From assembly GCA_964628285.1 (NCBI GenBank), contig CAZVNP010000047.1, forward strand, positions 1-26,573: a DNA stretch of 26,573 nt, read 5' to 3'. A program made the translations under genes and the position numbers. This document shows positions 8,301 to 16,076 of the stretch, one piece after another (positions within the stretch are counted from its first letter, which is position 1; each line of letters begins with the position of its first letter). The notes below the pieces were generated by a model. The model ran no database searches. It was not told where the DNA came from and was given only the letters and a program-made list of their open reading frames with translations. Source of the stretch: JAPLDP01 sp964628285 (lineage in GTDB: Bacteria > Bacteroidota > Bacteroidia > Bacteroidales > JAGONC01).

Positions 8301-10049
8301 TCATGGCATTTCATATTGAACGGCTGCTGTCAATCCGTCGATCTGTGCCAGCACCTGTTGTCCGGTAAAGTGCCGTCCTTTGATAGCGCCGGAAGGGCAT
8401 GCTGACACACAAACACCGCAGGCTTTGCACAGGGCGCTGATGATGTGGCTGCGGCCTTTCTCCGTATTGAATTCAATGGCGCTGAAAGGGCAGAGCTTAT
8501 TACACAGGCGGCATCCGGAGCAGAGTTCTTCATTGACTTCGGAATAGACCGCATCGACTTCGATTTTACCTTTGGATATCTTGGCCAGGATACGTGCTGC
8601 CGTGGCTCTGGCCTGGGCTACCGTGTCGGGGATGTCTTTGGGCGCCACACAGCATCCGGCGATAAAGATACCGTCGGTGGTCGTTGCCACGGGTTCCAGT
8701 TTAGGATGGCTTTCGATGAACCATCCGTCTTTGTCCTGGCTGATATTGACTAAGTGGGCTATCTCGCTTGCATCCTCCCTGGCTTCCATGCCCACCATCA
8801 GGATGACTAAGTCGGCCGGTATCTCGATGGTTTCGCCCGACAGCTTTTCATTGACTTCGATGAGCATTTCACAGTCATCTTTAGGTCCTGCCCGGTGTAT
8901 GACCGGCCGGTCATTTTTTTCATACATCAGAAAGAGGGTTTTGGCTTCCGATGAGCGGCGGTAGAAATCCTCATGACCTTTGCCGAAGGCGTGCATGTCG
9001 ATATAAATATCTGATATGTAACACTCAGGGTTGGCTGATTTGATCTCGTGAGCATATTTCAGCGCTGTCATGCAGCATACCCGGGAGCAGTAAGAGTGAA
9101 ATTCCTGGCTGCGGCTGCCGACACAGTGGATAATGGCCACATACTGCGGTATCTTGCCTTCTTTGGTGACGATACGGCCTGCGCGTATCATTTTTTCCAG
9201 TTCAAAGGAGGTGATCACATCAGGCAGCTTCCCATAACCATAATGGGTTACACGTGAGGCATCAAATTCCTTGTATCCTGTGCAGACAATGACGTTGCCT
9301 ACCTGCACCTCCTTGGTCTTCCGGTTTTCGGGTTGACCGTTTTGCGATTCTATGGTCGCTGTAAAATTACCGATGAATCCTGTGAGGTTTTTCACTTTTG
9401 AGTTCAGGAAGAGATGCACCTGTTTGTGGTTGGATATCCGTGATATACGTTCTGTCAGCAGGTCACGTGCCGAATACAGGTACGGTGCTGTCAGATCCAC
9501 CCGTTTCACATTGCCCCCCAGCTTATCCTCTTTTTCGACCAGGTACACAAGGTTACCGGCGTCGGCCAGTTCGAGTGCCGCGGTCGTACCGGCAATACCA
9601 CCTCCGATAACGAGTGTGCTGGGGCACATGTCCACCGCCATGCTCTCCAGCGATTCATGGTATTCGACACGCCTGACGGCAGCCTGTATCAAGGACATGG
9701 CTTTTAATGTGGCTTCCTTGGGATCATCATGAACCCAGCTGCACTGTTCACGTATGTTGGCCATCTCAAACAGGTATTGATTGAGGCCGGCTTTCCTGAG
9801 GGCTCCGCGGAAGGTCCTTTCATGCATGTTCGGACTACAGGCACCCACCACCACACGGTCCAGATTGTTATCGATGATATCCTGTATGATCATTTCCTGA
9901 CCCGGATTGGAGCACATGTACTTGTATGTCCTTACCAATTCGACATGAGGGAGGGAAGAAATAAATTTTGCCACGGCTTCCACATCAACTATTTTGGCAA
10001 TGTTGGTTCCGCACATGCACATGTAAACGCCTATTCTGCAATTTTTCAT
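8301..10049 (-). CDS. hdrA: HdrA-like iron-sulfur flavoprotein 2 (N-terminal cluster and C-terminal ferredoxin)
   Basis: 582 residues. The N-terminal HdrA domain keeps its cysteines: CMCGTN (C11, C13), YMCSNPG (C46), GACSPNMHERTF (C71) and REQCSWVH (C103). An FAD-binding Rossmann motif VIGGGIAGTTAALELA (147-162) opens the thioredoxin-reductase-like domain. The central ferredoxin insert of methanogen HdrA is missing: after LGGNVKRVD the chain runs straight on with no LDCAAC motif. The C-terminus carries two 4Fe-4S motifs (C510, C513, C516, C520 and C541, C544, C547, C551). The likely role is flavin-based electron transfer between hydrogenase, ferredoxin and the membrane subunit. It resembles QmoB without the MvhD-like tail, which is a separate gene here. 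It follows the qmoC-like gene by 11 bases. Confidence 0.9.
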   Translation of the reverse strand: MKNCRIGVYMCMCGTNIAKIVDVEAVAKFISSLPHVELVRTYKYMCSNPGQEMIIQDIIDNNLDRVVVGACSPNMHERTFRGALRKAGLNQYLFEMANIREQCSWVHDDPKEATLKAMSLIQAAVRRVEYHESLESMAVDMCPSTLVIGGGIAGTTAALELADAGNLVYLVEKEDKLGGNVKRVDLTAPYLYSARDLLTERISRISNHKQVHLFLNSKVKNLTGFIGNFTATIESQNGQPENRKTKEVQVGNVIVCTGYKEFDASRVTHYGYGKLPDVITSFELEKMIRAGRIVTKEGKIPQYVAIIHCVGSRSQEFHSYCSRVCCMTALKYAHEIKSANPECYISDIYIDMHAFGKGHEDFYRRSSEAKTLFLMYEKNDRPVIHRAGPKDDCEMLIEVNEKLSGETIEIPADLVILMVGMEAREDASEIAHLVNISQDKDGWFIESHPKLEPVATTTDGIFIAGCCVAPKDIPDTVAQARATAARILAKISKGKIEVDAVYSEVNEELCSGCRLCNKLCPFSAIEFNTEKGRSHIISALCKACGVCVSACPSGAIKGRHFTGQQVLAQIDGLTAAVQYEMP

Positions 10050-10060
10050 GGTTGTATTTT

Positions 10061-11218
10061 TTACTTGACGGTAATAGAGGCTGAGCTAAACTGTTTTTCT
10101 GCCCGGTAGAGGGCATCACGGCGTATAGCAGCAAAGTACATGGCCAGGGGGCGGTATATCATGTGAGCCCATTTGCTGAAGGGCATCCTCAGCAGCCAGG
10201 GGACGACAAACATCAGATGGAGGACGTAAGTCATATTGGCCCACATATACAGACCGGTGCGATGCAGCAGATGCTGGGTGATGCCGGTGATAACGATAAA
10301 AAATAAAAGAATGACAAAAACCCAGTCCGTGCCATGTGATTTTTTAAACTGGACATATGTTTTGTTCAGCCTGCTGCGGATAAAATAGATGGTGCCGATG
10401 ATCAATCCTATACTGGCTAAATAACCAAAGATGTGTACCGGCCACACAATGGCTGGACCATACTGTAATTTTTCGATAAATACCATAACCAGCACCAGCA
10501 TGATGACGTAGCCCAGCATCAGGCCGAGGTGGGTGAACCAGGGCATGAAAACGCGTGTCTCACGTTTGCTTTCACACTCCGCATAACGTTTTTGTGAGAA
10601 AAAGTGCCATGGCAGAAGGTAGAGGTGCTTGATGTACAACCACCATGGGGTGTGTATCTCCATACCCTTCACCATAGTGAAATACCACATGCGGAAAGCG
10701 TTAATGATAAGTATGATACCTATGACCAGGCCTACTGTCAGATCAAAACGATGAATGAAAGAGCTGGGAAGGAAAGCGCCCTCGCCGTCATAAACATGCA
10801 GGTTTCCATAGGTGAAGCCGTAAAAGAGCATAAACAAGCCCGTCAGCAGGGCGACACCAATAATGGCGAGCACTTCGGCTGTCCGGGAGCGGTAAAAGGC
10901 TCGTGCGATGCCGGTGAAGTCATAGCGGGCGATGAGCCACCGTCTGAGGCTCATCATTGTTTCACCGGGATCGGCTTCGCGGGGGCACTGCTCGGAGCAT
11001 TGACCACAATAATAGCACAGCCATGGCTCCAGGGTGGTCTCTATTTTCCGTTCCAAGCCCATTTGCAACAAACGCATGGATTTACGAGGGAACCTGAACA
11101 CCTCATCGGCGTGGGGACACACTGTCAGGCAGTCACCGCAGTGGTAACAAAGCTGTACATCTTCCGCCCCGTAACGGTCCAATTCATCAATAAATCTGGG
11201 ATTAACTCTTATTGCCAT
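10061..11218 (-). CDS. qmoC: QmoC-like membrane subunit (HdrC iron-sulfur domain fused to HdrE/NarI-type domain)
   Basis: 385 residues. The N-terminus is an HdrC-like dicluster domain: LCYHCGDCLTVCP (C24, C27, C30, C34) and WLCYYCGQCSEQCP (C68, C71, C74, C78). About six membrane segments follow from residue 110 on. Histidines sit in or beside them (HRFD, THLGLMLGY, VHIFGY, TQHLLHRTG, VLHLMFVVPW), as expected for b-heme and quinone sites of the HdrE/DsrM/NarI type. This fusion matches QmoC of sulfate reducers. It would pass electrons between the HdrA-like subunits and menaquinone. The start at 11218 is fixed by a strong Shine-Dalgarno sequence; a longer TTG-initiated reading from 11263 is rejected. 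Which histidines bind heme cannot be decided by eye. Confidence 0.87.
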   Translation of the reverse strand: MAIRVNPRFIDELDRYGAEDVQLCYHCGDCLTVCPHADEVFRFPRKSMRLLQMGLERKIETTLEPWLCYYCGQCSEQCPREADPGETMMSLRRWLIARYDFTGIARAFYRSRTAEVLAIIGVALLTGLFMLFYGFTYGNLHVYDGEGAFLPSSFIHRFDLTVGLVIGIILIINAFRMWYFTMVKGMEIHTPWWLYIKHLYLLPWHFFSQKRYAECESKRETRVFMPWFTHLGLMLGYVIMLVLVMVFIEKLQYGPAIVWPVHIFGYLASIGLIIGTIYFIRSRLNKTYVQFKKSHGTDWVFVILLFFIVITGITQHLLHRTGLYMWANMTYVLHLMFVVPWLLRMPFSKWAHMIYRPLAMYFAAIRRDALYRAEKQFSSASITVK

Positions 11219-11220
11219 AA

Positions 11221-11230
11221 CGACCTCCTT
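11221..11230 (-). promoter_or_regulatory. Strong ribosome binding site deciding the qmoC-like start
   Basis: The minus strand reads AAGGAGGTCG, then TT, then ATG at 11218. It is a near-perfect Shine-Dalgarno sequence and overlaps the TAA stop of the upstream HdrA-like gene (11229-11231), suggesting translational coupling. Such sites are uncommon in Bacteroidetes. Confidence 0.85.
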
Positions 11231-13031
11231 ATAAAGTAGAAATATTTTTAGCCCTGGCTTCAATTTCGCTCAGCGAGATGCTGCTGAGGTGATCGATACC
11301 TTTTCCGCTGGTGATGGAGCGCAGCACGCCGGCGGCCACCGCCGAGGCCTGCGCCACCGTATCGGGGATATCCTTGGGTCCCTGGCACATCCCGGCGACA
11401 TAGATGCCTCCTCTCTCAGTGTCGGTAGGATTCCCATTATAATTCAGTTCTGAGAACCACCCATCGGGATCGCGTGTTATCCCCAGTAACCTGCTGATAT
11501 CTTCCGTTCCGTGCGATGGTATCAGCCCCACGGCCAGCACGACCATATCCACTTTAACTTCGACGATTTTATCATTCATAATGTCTTCGCCTTTCACAAT
11601 CATTTGTCCGTCAACCATGTCGACTGAAGCCGAGTGTCCGCGAATGACAAACGTCCCTTCCTGTTTGATCCGTTCGGCGAATTCTTCATAGCCTTTTCCG
11701 AAGGCCCGCATATCGATATAGAATTCATAGCAGGCGACATTAGGAATTTTTTCCTTGATCAGGTGGGCGAATTTCAGGGAGTACATGCAGCAGACCCGGG
11801 AGCAATAGGAATTGTATTTGGCGCTTCTTGACCCCACGCAATGTATAATAGCCACACTTTGCGGTGGCACCGAGTCGGGTATGAAGACCCATTCATCCTG
11901 TTGTGTTTTTTTGTTGAAACGTTTGCTTTTAGTGACGATACGGCCGCCTGTCAGGCCCGAGGCATTGGTCAGGCGTTCAAATTCGAGGGATGTGAGGACA
12001 TTGGGGTACCGCCCGTAACCATATTGTTCTATTTTACGCACGTCAAGCATTTCATAGCCTGTTGCAATGATGATGTTGCCGACTTCGATATCGGTGTATG
12101 TATCTGACTCGTTCAGGTTGATGCATTCCTTGGGGCATCTTTTCAGGCATGCGCCACATTTCTGTCCTTCGGAAAGGACATACGTGCAGCTTTCACCATC
12201 CACCAGGTATGCATTGGGAACGGCTTGCGGAAAGGGGATGTATATGGCTTTCCGCAGCGATATTTTAGCATCGAATTCACTTTCGACTTTCACCGGACAG
12301 ACTTCGGCGCATAATCCGCAGGCCACGCACGATTTGACATCAACGCGGCGGGCATGCTGATGTATTTTGACCCGGTATGCTCCTGATTTGCCGCTCACCT
12401 CGGTGACGCGCGCGTTGGTCATCAGCTGGATCATATCATGCTGACCCACCGACACCATCTTAGGTGTCAGGATGCAGGCGGCGCAGTCGAGTGTGGGGAA
12501 GGTCTTGTCAAACATTGCCATGTGGCCTCCAATGGTGCCGGTCTGTTCGACCAGATAGACCTGTTTACCCGCATTGGCGATTTCGAGTGAGGCCTGGATC
12601 CCTGCGATGCCACCTCCTATGATTAAGGTAGTTTGATTGACCGGATGACGCGACGGCACGGCCACGAGCGAAAAGGGAACGGCCATATTGGCGCAGGCCA
12701 CGATGGCTTTGGCCCGTTCCAGGGCTATGTCACCCCTGGCACCGTGTTCCTGGAAAGATGCCAGCCGCACTTCATCTGTATCACGTCCGGCCAGAGCCAT
12801 GGATTTGGTGAACACGGGCTTGTAATAGCCCGGCATGTCGCCGGCGATGACAATTCTGTTCAGGTTGTTTGTCTTTATCAGATCGCTGAGTGCAATGGCA
12901 TCCAGACGTGGTCGCCGTCCCAGAATCTGGACGGTTTCGACATCCGGCAGGTTCGCCGAATACTTGGCGATCGCATCGATGTTAAGGTTTACAGCATGCT
13001 CGACCTGGCAGAAAAAAACTCCGGTTCGCAT
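11229..13031 (-). CDS. hdrA: HdrA-like iron-sulfur flavoprotein 1 (central ferredoxin insert, degenerate N-terminus)
   Basis: 600 residues. An FAD-binding motif LIIGGGIAGIQASLEIA starts at about residue 136. The HdrA signature TLDCAACILTPKMVSVGQH (C183, C186) is intact. The inserted ferredoxin domain has two cluster motifs: CVACGLCAEVCP (C235, C238, C241, C245) and C282 with CGACLKRCP (C292, C295, C299). The N-terminal domain is recognisable but has lost its cluster ligands: FFCQVE replaces CxCG, and AGDMPGYYK replaces GACSPNMHE. No C-terminal ferredoxin is present. Its features are thus complementary to those of the second HdrA-like protein. It probably accepts electrons from MvhD and shares flavin chemistry with its partner, as QmoA does with QmoB. 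A strong Shine-Dalgarno sequence precedes the ATG, and a 70-base gap separates it from mvhA. Confidence 0.9.
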   Translation of the reverse strand: MRTGVFFCQVEHAVNLNIDAIAKYSANLPDVETVQILGRRPRLDAIALSDLIKTNNLNRIVIAGDMPGYYKPVFTKSMALAGRDTDEVRLASFQEHGARGDIALERAKAIVACANMAVPFSLVAVPSRHPVNQTTLIIGGGIAGIQASLEIANAGKQVYLVEQTGTIGGHMAMFDKTFPTLDCAACILTPKMVSVGQHDMIQLMTNARVTEVSGKSGAYRVKIHQHARRVDVKSCVACGLCAEVCPVKVESEFDAKISLRKAIYIPFPQAVPNAYLVDGESCTYVLSEGQKCGACLKRCPKECINLNESDTYTDIEVGNIIIATGYEMLDVRKIEQYGYGRYPNVLTSLEFERLTNASGLTGGRIVTKSKRFNKKTQQDEWVFIPDSVPPQSVAIIHCVGSRSAKYNSYCSRVCCMYSLKFAHLIKEKIPNVACYEFYIDMRAFGKGYEEFAERIKQEGTFVIRGHSASVDMVDGQMIVKGEDIMNDKIVEVKVDMVVLAVGLIPSHGTEDISRLLGITRDPDGWFSELNYNGNPTDTERGGIYVAGMCQGPKDIPDTVAQASAVAAGVLRSITSGKGIDHLSSISLSEIEARAKNISTL

Positions 13032-13034
13032 ATG

Positions 13035-13042
13035 CCCTCCTT
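13035..13042 (-). promoter_or_regulatory. Strong ribosome binding site before HdrA-like 1
   Basis: The minus strand reads AAGGAGGG, then CAT, then ATG at 13031. It supports this start and is stronger than the leaders of flanking genes such as gltX or the S46 peptidase, which show no purine-rich site. Confidence 0.75.
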
Positions 13043-13064
13043 TATTTTTATTTCTTTGTTTGTA

Positions 13065-13078
13065 TGATTTTTAAATCA
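13065..13078. repeat. Short dyad TGATTT-TT-AAATCA in the mvhA/hdrA gap
   Basis: A perfect 6-base inverted repeat with a 2-base centre lies in the AT-rich 70-base gap between mvhA and HdrA-like 1. Its TGAT...ATCA ends recall Crp/Fnr half-sites, but the spacing (six bases between TGAT and ATCA) is not that of a classic Fnr box. It could be an internal regulatory site or chance in AT-rich DNA. Confidence 0.3.
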
Positions 13079-13101
13079 ATTTCATGGTCACGATTATCAT
13101 G

Positions 13102-14565
13102 TCAATCCCTTTTCAGGCGTTGCACCAATGTCCCGTTCGGATCACGTATCTCCACGATCAGAGGCATTTCGCCGGGCAAGGTGTGGGTGGCGCATGAGAA
13201 GCAGGGGTCATAGGCCCTGAATGCCATTTCGACCATGTTGAGAATACCGTCGGTCACCACGGTGCCTTTGCTGATGAGCCCCTCGGCTGCCTTTTTGACC
13301 GACATGGAGATGGCTGCATTGTTGTTTGTCGTCCCGACGATGATGTTGGCTTTGATCACGACCCCTTTCTCATCGGTCCAGTAATGGTGGGTCAGTGTCC
13401 CTCGCTGTGCTTCAACTATCCCGACGCCTTCACACGGAATTTTATCCAGTGGGGCACGCAACTCTTTCCCAATGATGTCAGTATCTTCGGCCAGTTCCAG
13501 GCAGCGTTCCGCTGCATACAGCAATTCGATGAGGCGCGCCCAGTGCATGGCCAGGGTGGCATGCACGGGACGCCCGCCAAGGGTTTTGTACATGCGGTCG
13601 TATTCCTGTTGCGCCTGCGGCGTGGCCATGCCATCGGAGGCGTTCAGCCTTGATAAAGGTGTGGCATGGTAAACACCCGATTCCTGCCCGTCCACAAAGC
13701 CTCTCCATCCGATCTTCTTCAGATAAGGGAATTTCAGGTAGCTCCATGGTTCAACACGCTCGGCTACAAACTCCCGGTATTCATGAGGGGCATATTTGCA
13801 CAATTCATTACCTTCCGTATCAACCACCCTGACCCTGCCGTCGTAAAAGTTGACTTTGTTGTTCTCATCCACCAGCCCCATAGAATGCAATTTCAATGAA
13901 TAAGGACCATTGAGGATGATATCGACATAGGTTTTATTGGAGAGGACGACATTTTCGAAGATCTGAAGCGAGAATTTCGCAAATTCGACAAAACCCTTTG
14001 CCTTTTTCACGATATCATCGCGTTCCTCTTCCGTGAGACCTTTCCTCACACCTCCGGGTATATTCATCACGACGAATGTCTGGTGGCCGCCCAGCAGGGC
14101 CTGTATCTCCTGTGCTATCCGGCGTTGTTTGATCACTTCGGTCCCTATTTCAACACCTACTTTCCCTATGACGCCCAGGATGTTGCGATCGGTTTTGGGG
14201 GCCTGTGGCCCGACGACAAAGTCGGGTGCCGCCAGGGCGTAAAAATGGGCGATGTGGCTATGGACGAAGTGAGCCATATAGAAAAGCTCACGGAGCTTTT
14301 TTGCTGTCGGCGGCGGCTCGACGCCAAAGACGGCGTCGACGGCCTTGCCCGAAGCCATGTGATGACACCCGGGGCAAACACCGCAGATCTTGGCGACAAT
14401 GGAGGGGAGCTCCTCAACGGGCCGTCCCTCACAGAATTTCTCAAAGCCCCTGAGCTCGGGGACCTGGAAATAGACATTGTTAACATCCCCGTCGTCATTC
14501 AGGAATATCTCAATTTTTCCATGGCCTTCCAACCTGGTTATCGGATCGATGGTAATTCTTTTCAT
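13102..14565 (-). CDS. mvhA: [NiFe] hydrogenase large subunit, group 3c (MvhA/VhuA) type
   Basis: 487 residues. The catalytic subunit that binds the NiFe(CN)2CO centre and splits or forms H2. The N-terminal L1 motif is RLEGHGKIEIF, with the first cysteine pair in AKICGVCPGCHH (C61, C64). The second pair is DPCFSCATH (C455, C458) near the C-terminus. Twenty-six residues follow H461, consistent with the peptide removed by a maturation endopeptidase in nickel-loaded enzymes. The sequence matches the F420-non-reducing Mvh/Vhu type. The start overlaps the mvhG stop by four bases (ATGA), with AAGGAG at 14575-14580 upstream. No hyp maturation genes or endopeptidase lie in the window, so they must be elsewhere if the enzyme is active. 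Confidence 0.95.
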   Translation of the reverse strand: MKRITIDPITRLEGHGKIEIFLNDDGDVNNVYFQVPELRGFEKFCEGRPVEELPSIVAKICGVCPGCHHMASGKAVDAVFGVEPPPTAKKLRELFYMAHFVHSHIAHFYALAAPDFVVGPQAPKTDRNILGVIGKVGVEIGTEVIKQRRIAQEIQALLGGHQTFVVMNIPGGVRKGLTEEERDDIVKKAKGFVEFAKFSLQIFENVVLSNKTYVDIILNGPYSLKLHSMGLVDENNKVNFYDGRVRVVDTEGNELCKYAPHEYREFVAERVEPWSYLKFPYLKKIGWRGFVDGQESGVYHATPLSRLNASDGMATPQAQQEYDRMYKTLGGRPVHATLAMHWARLIELLYAAERCLELAEDTDIIGKELRAPLDKIPCEGVGIVEAQRGTLTHHYWTDEKGVVIKANIIVGTTNNNAAISMSVKKAAEGLISKGTVVTDGILNMVEMAFRAYDPCFSCATHTLPGEMPLIVEIRDPNGTLVQRLKRD

Positions 14566-15536
14566 GGCAGGGTTCTCCTTATCATGGCTGTTGGGAGACT
14601 GAAGCGGTAGAATGTTCCGGCGGGATCAACCAGATCTTCCAGTATTTTCTCCACCTCTTTGGGTTCTTTGGTGTCGATGATACTGGCCACTGCCGACATC
14701 ATCCTGGCTCCCGGGTCGGTGATGTCATCGAGGGGACCGTAACATCCGCGGCAGGGTGCATTACCTTTAATGCAGCGATGGCCGCAACCTGAGCGTGTGG
14801 CCGGTCCCATGCACAACACCCCCTGCTCAAGAAAACAGGTCACCCCGTCGTCGTTGATTTCCCATGGCCTGTAAAACTTGTGTATCACTTTGTTTTCAGT
14901 TTTCTTTCTTACGCACTCCTCGCATTGTGCCTTGATACCGGCGCCGACCACGGAGCCTTTGGGCGGAAGCTCCGCACCGGTGACAATGGCCATGAAGACC
15001 TCAACCAGCCGTTCGGTCTGGGGAGGACATCCCGGGAGATAATAGTCCACGTCCACCACTTTGTCCAGAGCCCTGACATCGTTGTAAAATACCGGTAATT
15101 CAAGTGTGCCTTCAGGTACTTCGCATTCAGGCTCCGGCCTCACATGCGATGTGTTGACGGTCGATTCGCTCTCGTCATAAATACGTCTTAATATCTCTTC
15201 CTTTGAGGAGAGGTTGGCCAGGCCCGGGATGCCGCCAAGATGGGAGCAGCTGCCATAGGCCACCAGTATCTTTGACTTCTTTCTCAGCAGTTTGGCGACG
15301 TATTCGTTCTCACTGTTTCTGATGGCGCCGTTAAACAGTGTGACGTCGATATGTCCGTCGGGCATCTCTTCCACATCCTGGTACTTGATATCCAGGGCTA
15401 TGGGCCAGAAGACAAGATCGGCTGCGGCGACCACATCGAACAGTTTTTCATGAACATCCAATACCGAGACGCAGCATCCTCCGCAAGAAGCTGCCCAGTA
15501 AACGGCCAGTTTAAGCTTAGGTTTTTTTCCTTCCAT
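14562..15536 (-). CDS. mvhG: [NiFe] hydrogenase small subunit (MvhG type)
   Basis: 324 residues from ATG at 15536 (MEGKKPKLKLAVYWAAS). It carries the electron relay from the NiFe site. The proximal cluster ligands are C18 and C21 (SCGGC), C97 (GSCSHLGG) and C170 (LPGCPPQ). A cysteine-rich C-terminal half (C205, C208, C234, C242, C251, C255, C262, C265, ending PCRGCYGP) would bind two further clusters. There is no twin-arginine signal, so the enzyme faces the cytoplasm. The frame is open upstream to 15848, but that part overlaps mvhD and is not hydrogenase-like, so the shorter start is taken. It begins 16 bases after the mvhD stop and overlaps mvhA by four. Confidence 0.94.
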   Translation of the reverse strand: MEGKKPKLKLAVYWAASCGGCCVSVLDVHEKLFDVVAAADLVFWPIALDIKYQDVEEMPDGHIDVTLFNGAIRNSENEYVAKLLRKKSKILVAYGSCSHLGGIPGLANLSSKEEILRRIYDESESTVNTSHVRPEPECEVPEGTLELPVFYNDVRALDKVVDVDYYLPGCPPQTERLVEVFMAIVTGAELPPKGSVVGAGIKAQCEECVRKKTENKVIHKFYRPWEINDDGVTCFLEQGVLCMGPATRSGCGHRCIKGNAPCRGCYGPLDDITDPGARMMSAVASIIDTKEPKEVEKILEDLVDPAGTFYRFSLPTAMIRRTLP

Positions 15537-15552
15537 GATGCTTGCAACTATT

Positions 15553-15978
15553 TTATGATAATATTTCCATTGTTTCTTTAATTTTAGAAGGGCCCAGTTT
15601 GGTGATTGTTTCGGTAAAACTGTTAACCAGATCCCCGAACTGTTTCCCTTCGCTGGCGCTGATCCATTCCAGTTTGAGCCTTTGTGTTTCGATACCCATT
15701 TGCTGTATATATTTCTGCAGGAGGTGATACCGGCGCAGACAGCGGTAATTACCTTCCTGGTAATGGCAATCGCCGGGGTGGCATCCGCAGATGAGCACTC
15801 CGTCGGCGCCACGGATAAAAGCCCTGAGAACAAATGCCGGCTCGACACGGCCTGAGCACATCAGCCGTATCGCACGTACGTTGGGTTTGTATTTCATCCG
15901 TGATGTGCCGGCCAGATCGGCACCGGTGTAAGAACACCAATTGCAAAGAAAGGCAACAATTTGTGGTTGAAAGTCCAT
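15553..15978 (-). CDS. mvhD: MvhD-type iron-sulfur subunit linking hydrogenase to HdrA
   Basis: 141 residues, the usual length of MvhD. This subunit carries a [2Fe-2S] cluster and passes electrons from MvhG to HdrA. Conserved cysteines are visible: FLCNWCSYTGAD (C12, C15), RLMCSGRVEP (C41) and ICGCHPGDCHY (C64, C66, C71). In sulfate reducers the same domain is fused to the end of QmoB; here it stands alone as in methanogens. It is the first gene of the operon. No Shine-Dalgarno sequence precedes it, and the 231-base upstream region holds inverted repeats but no promoter I can call with confidence. Confidence 0.95.
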   Translation of the reverse strand: MDFQPQIVAFLCNWCSYTGADLAGTSRMKYKPNVRAIRLMCSGRVEPAFVLRAFIRGADGVLICGCHPGDCHYQEGNYRCLRRYHLLQKYIQQMGIETQRLKLEWISASEGKQFGDLVNSFTETITKLGPSKIKETMEILS

Positions 15979-16041
15979 AGTGTTTGTATTTACAGATAAA
16001 GCAACACCCGTTTATCCAGATGTGCTTTAAAATTAACGAAC

Positions 16042-16060
16042 TACACCTCAACCGGGTGTA
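16042..16060. repeat. Inverted repeat TACACC-N7-GGTGTA upstream of mvhD
   Basis: Perfect 6-base arms (16042-16047 and 16055-16060) lie 64 bases before the mvhD start. The spacing and symmetry suit a dimeric regulator. The NarL-family regulator encoded next door is an obvious candidate, but this is only inference from position. Confidence 0.4.
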
Positions 16061-16076
16061 ATGCATCTGCTCAAAC

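Noticed and set aside
11219..11263. TTG start giving a longer QmoC-like protein
   Set aside because: The strong Shine-Dalgarno sequence and ATG at 11218 fit far better, and the extension overlaps the upstream gene.
14083..14610. 175-codon open frame on the plus strand
   Set aside because: It lies antisense to mvhA, whose motifs are unambiguous; it is a shadow of biased codon use.
15537..15848. N-terminal extension of the hydrogenase small subunit
   Set aside because: The extra 104 residues overlap mvhD in another frame and bear no resemblance to small subunits; MEGKKPKLKLAVYWAAS is the natural start.
8301..15978. Classical methanogen MvhADG-HdrABC heterodisulfide reductase
   Set aside because: No HdrB is present, HdrC is fused to a membrane domain, and the surrounding genes are bacterial.
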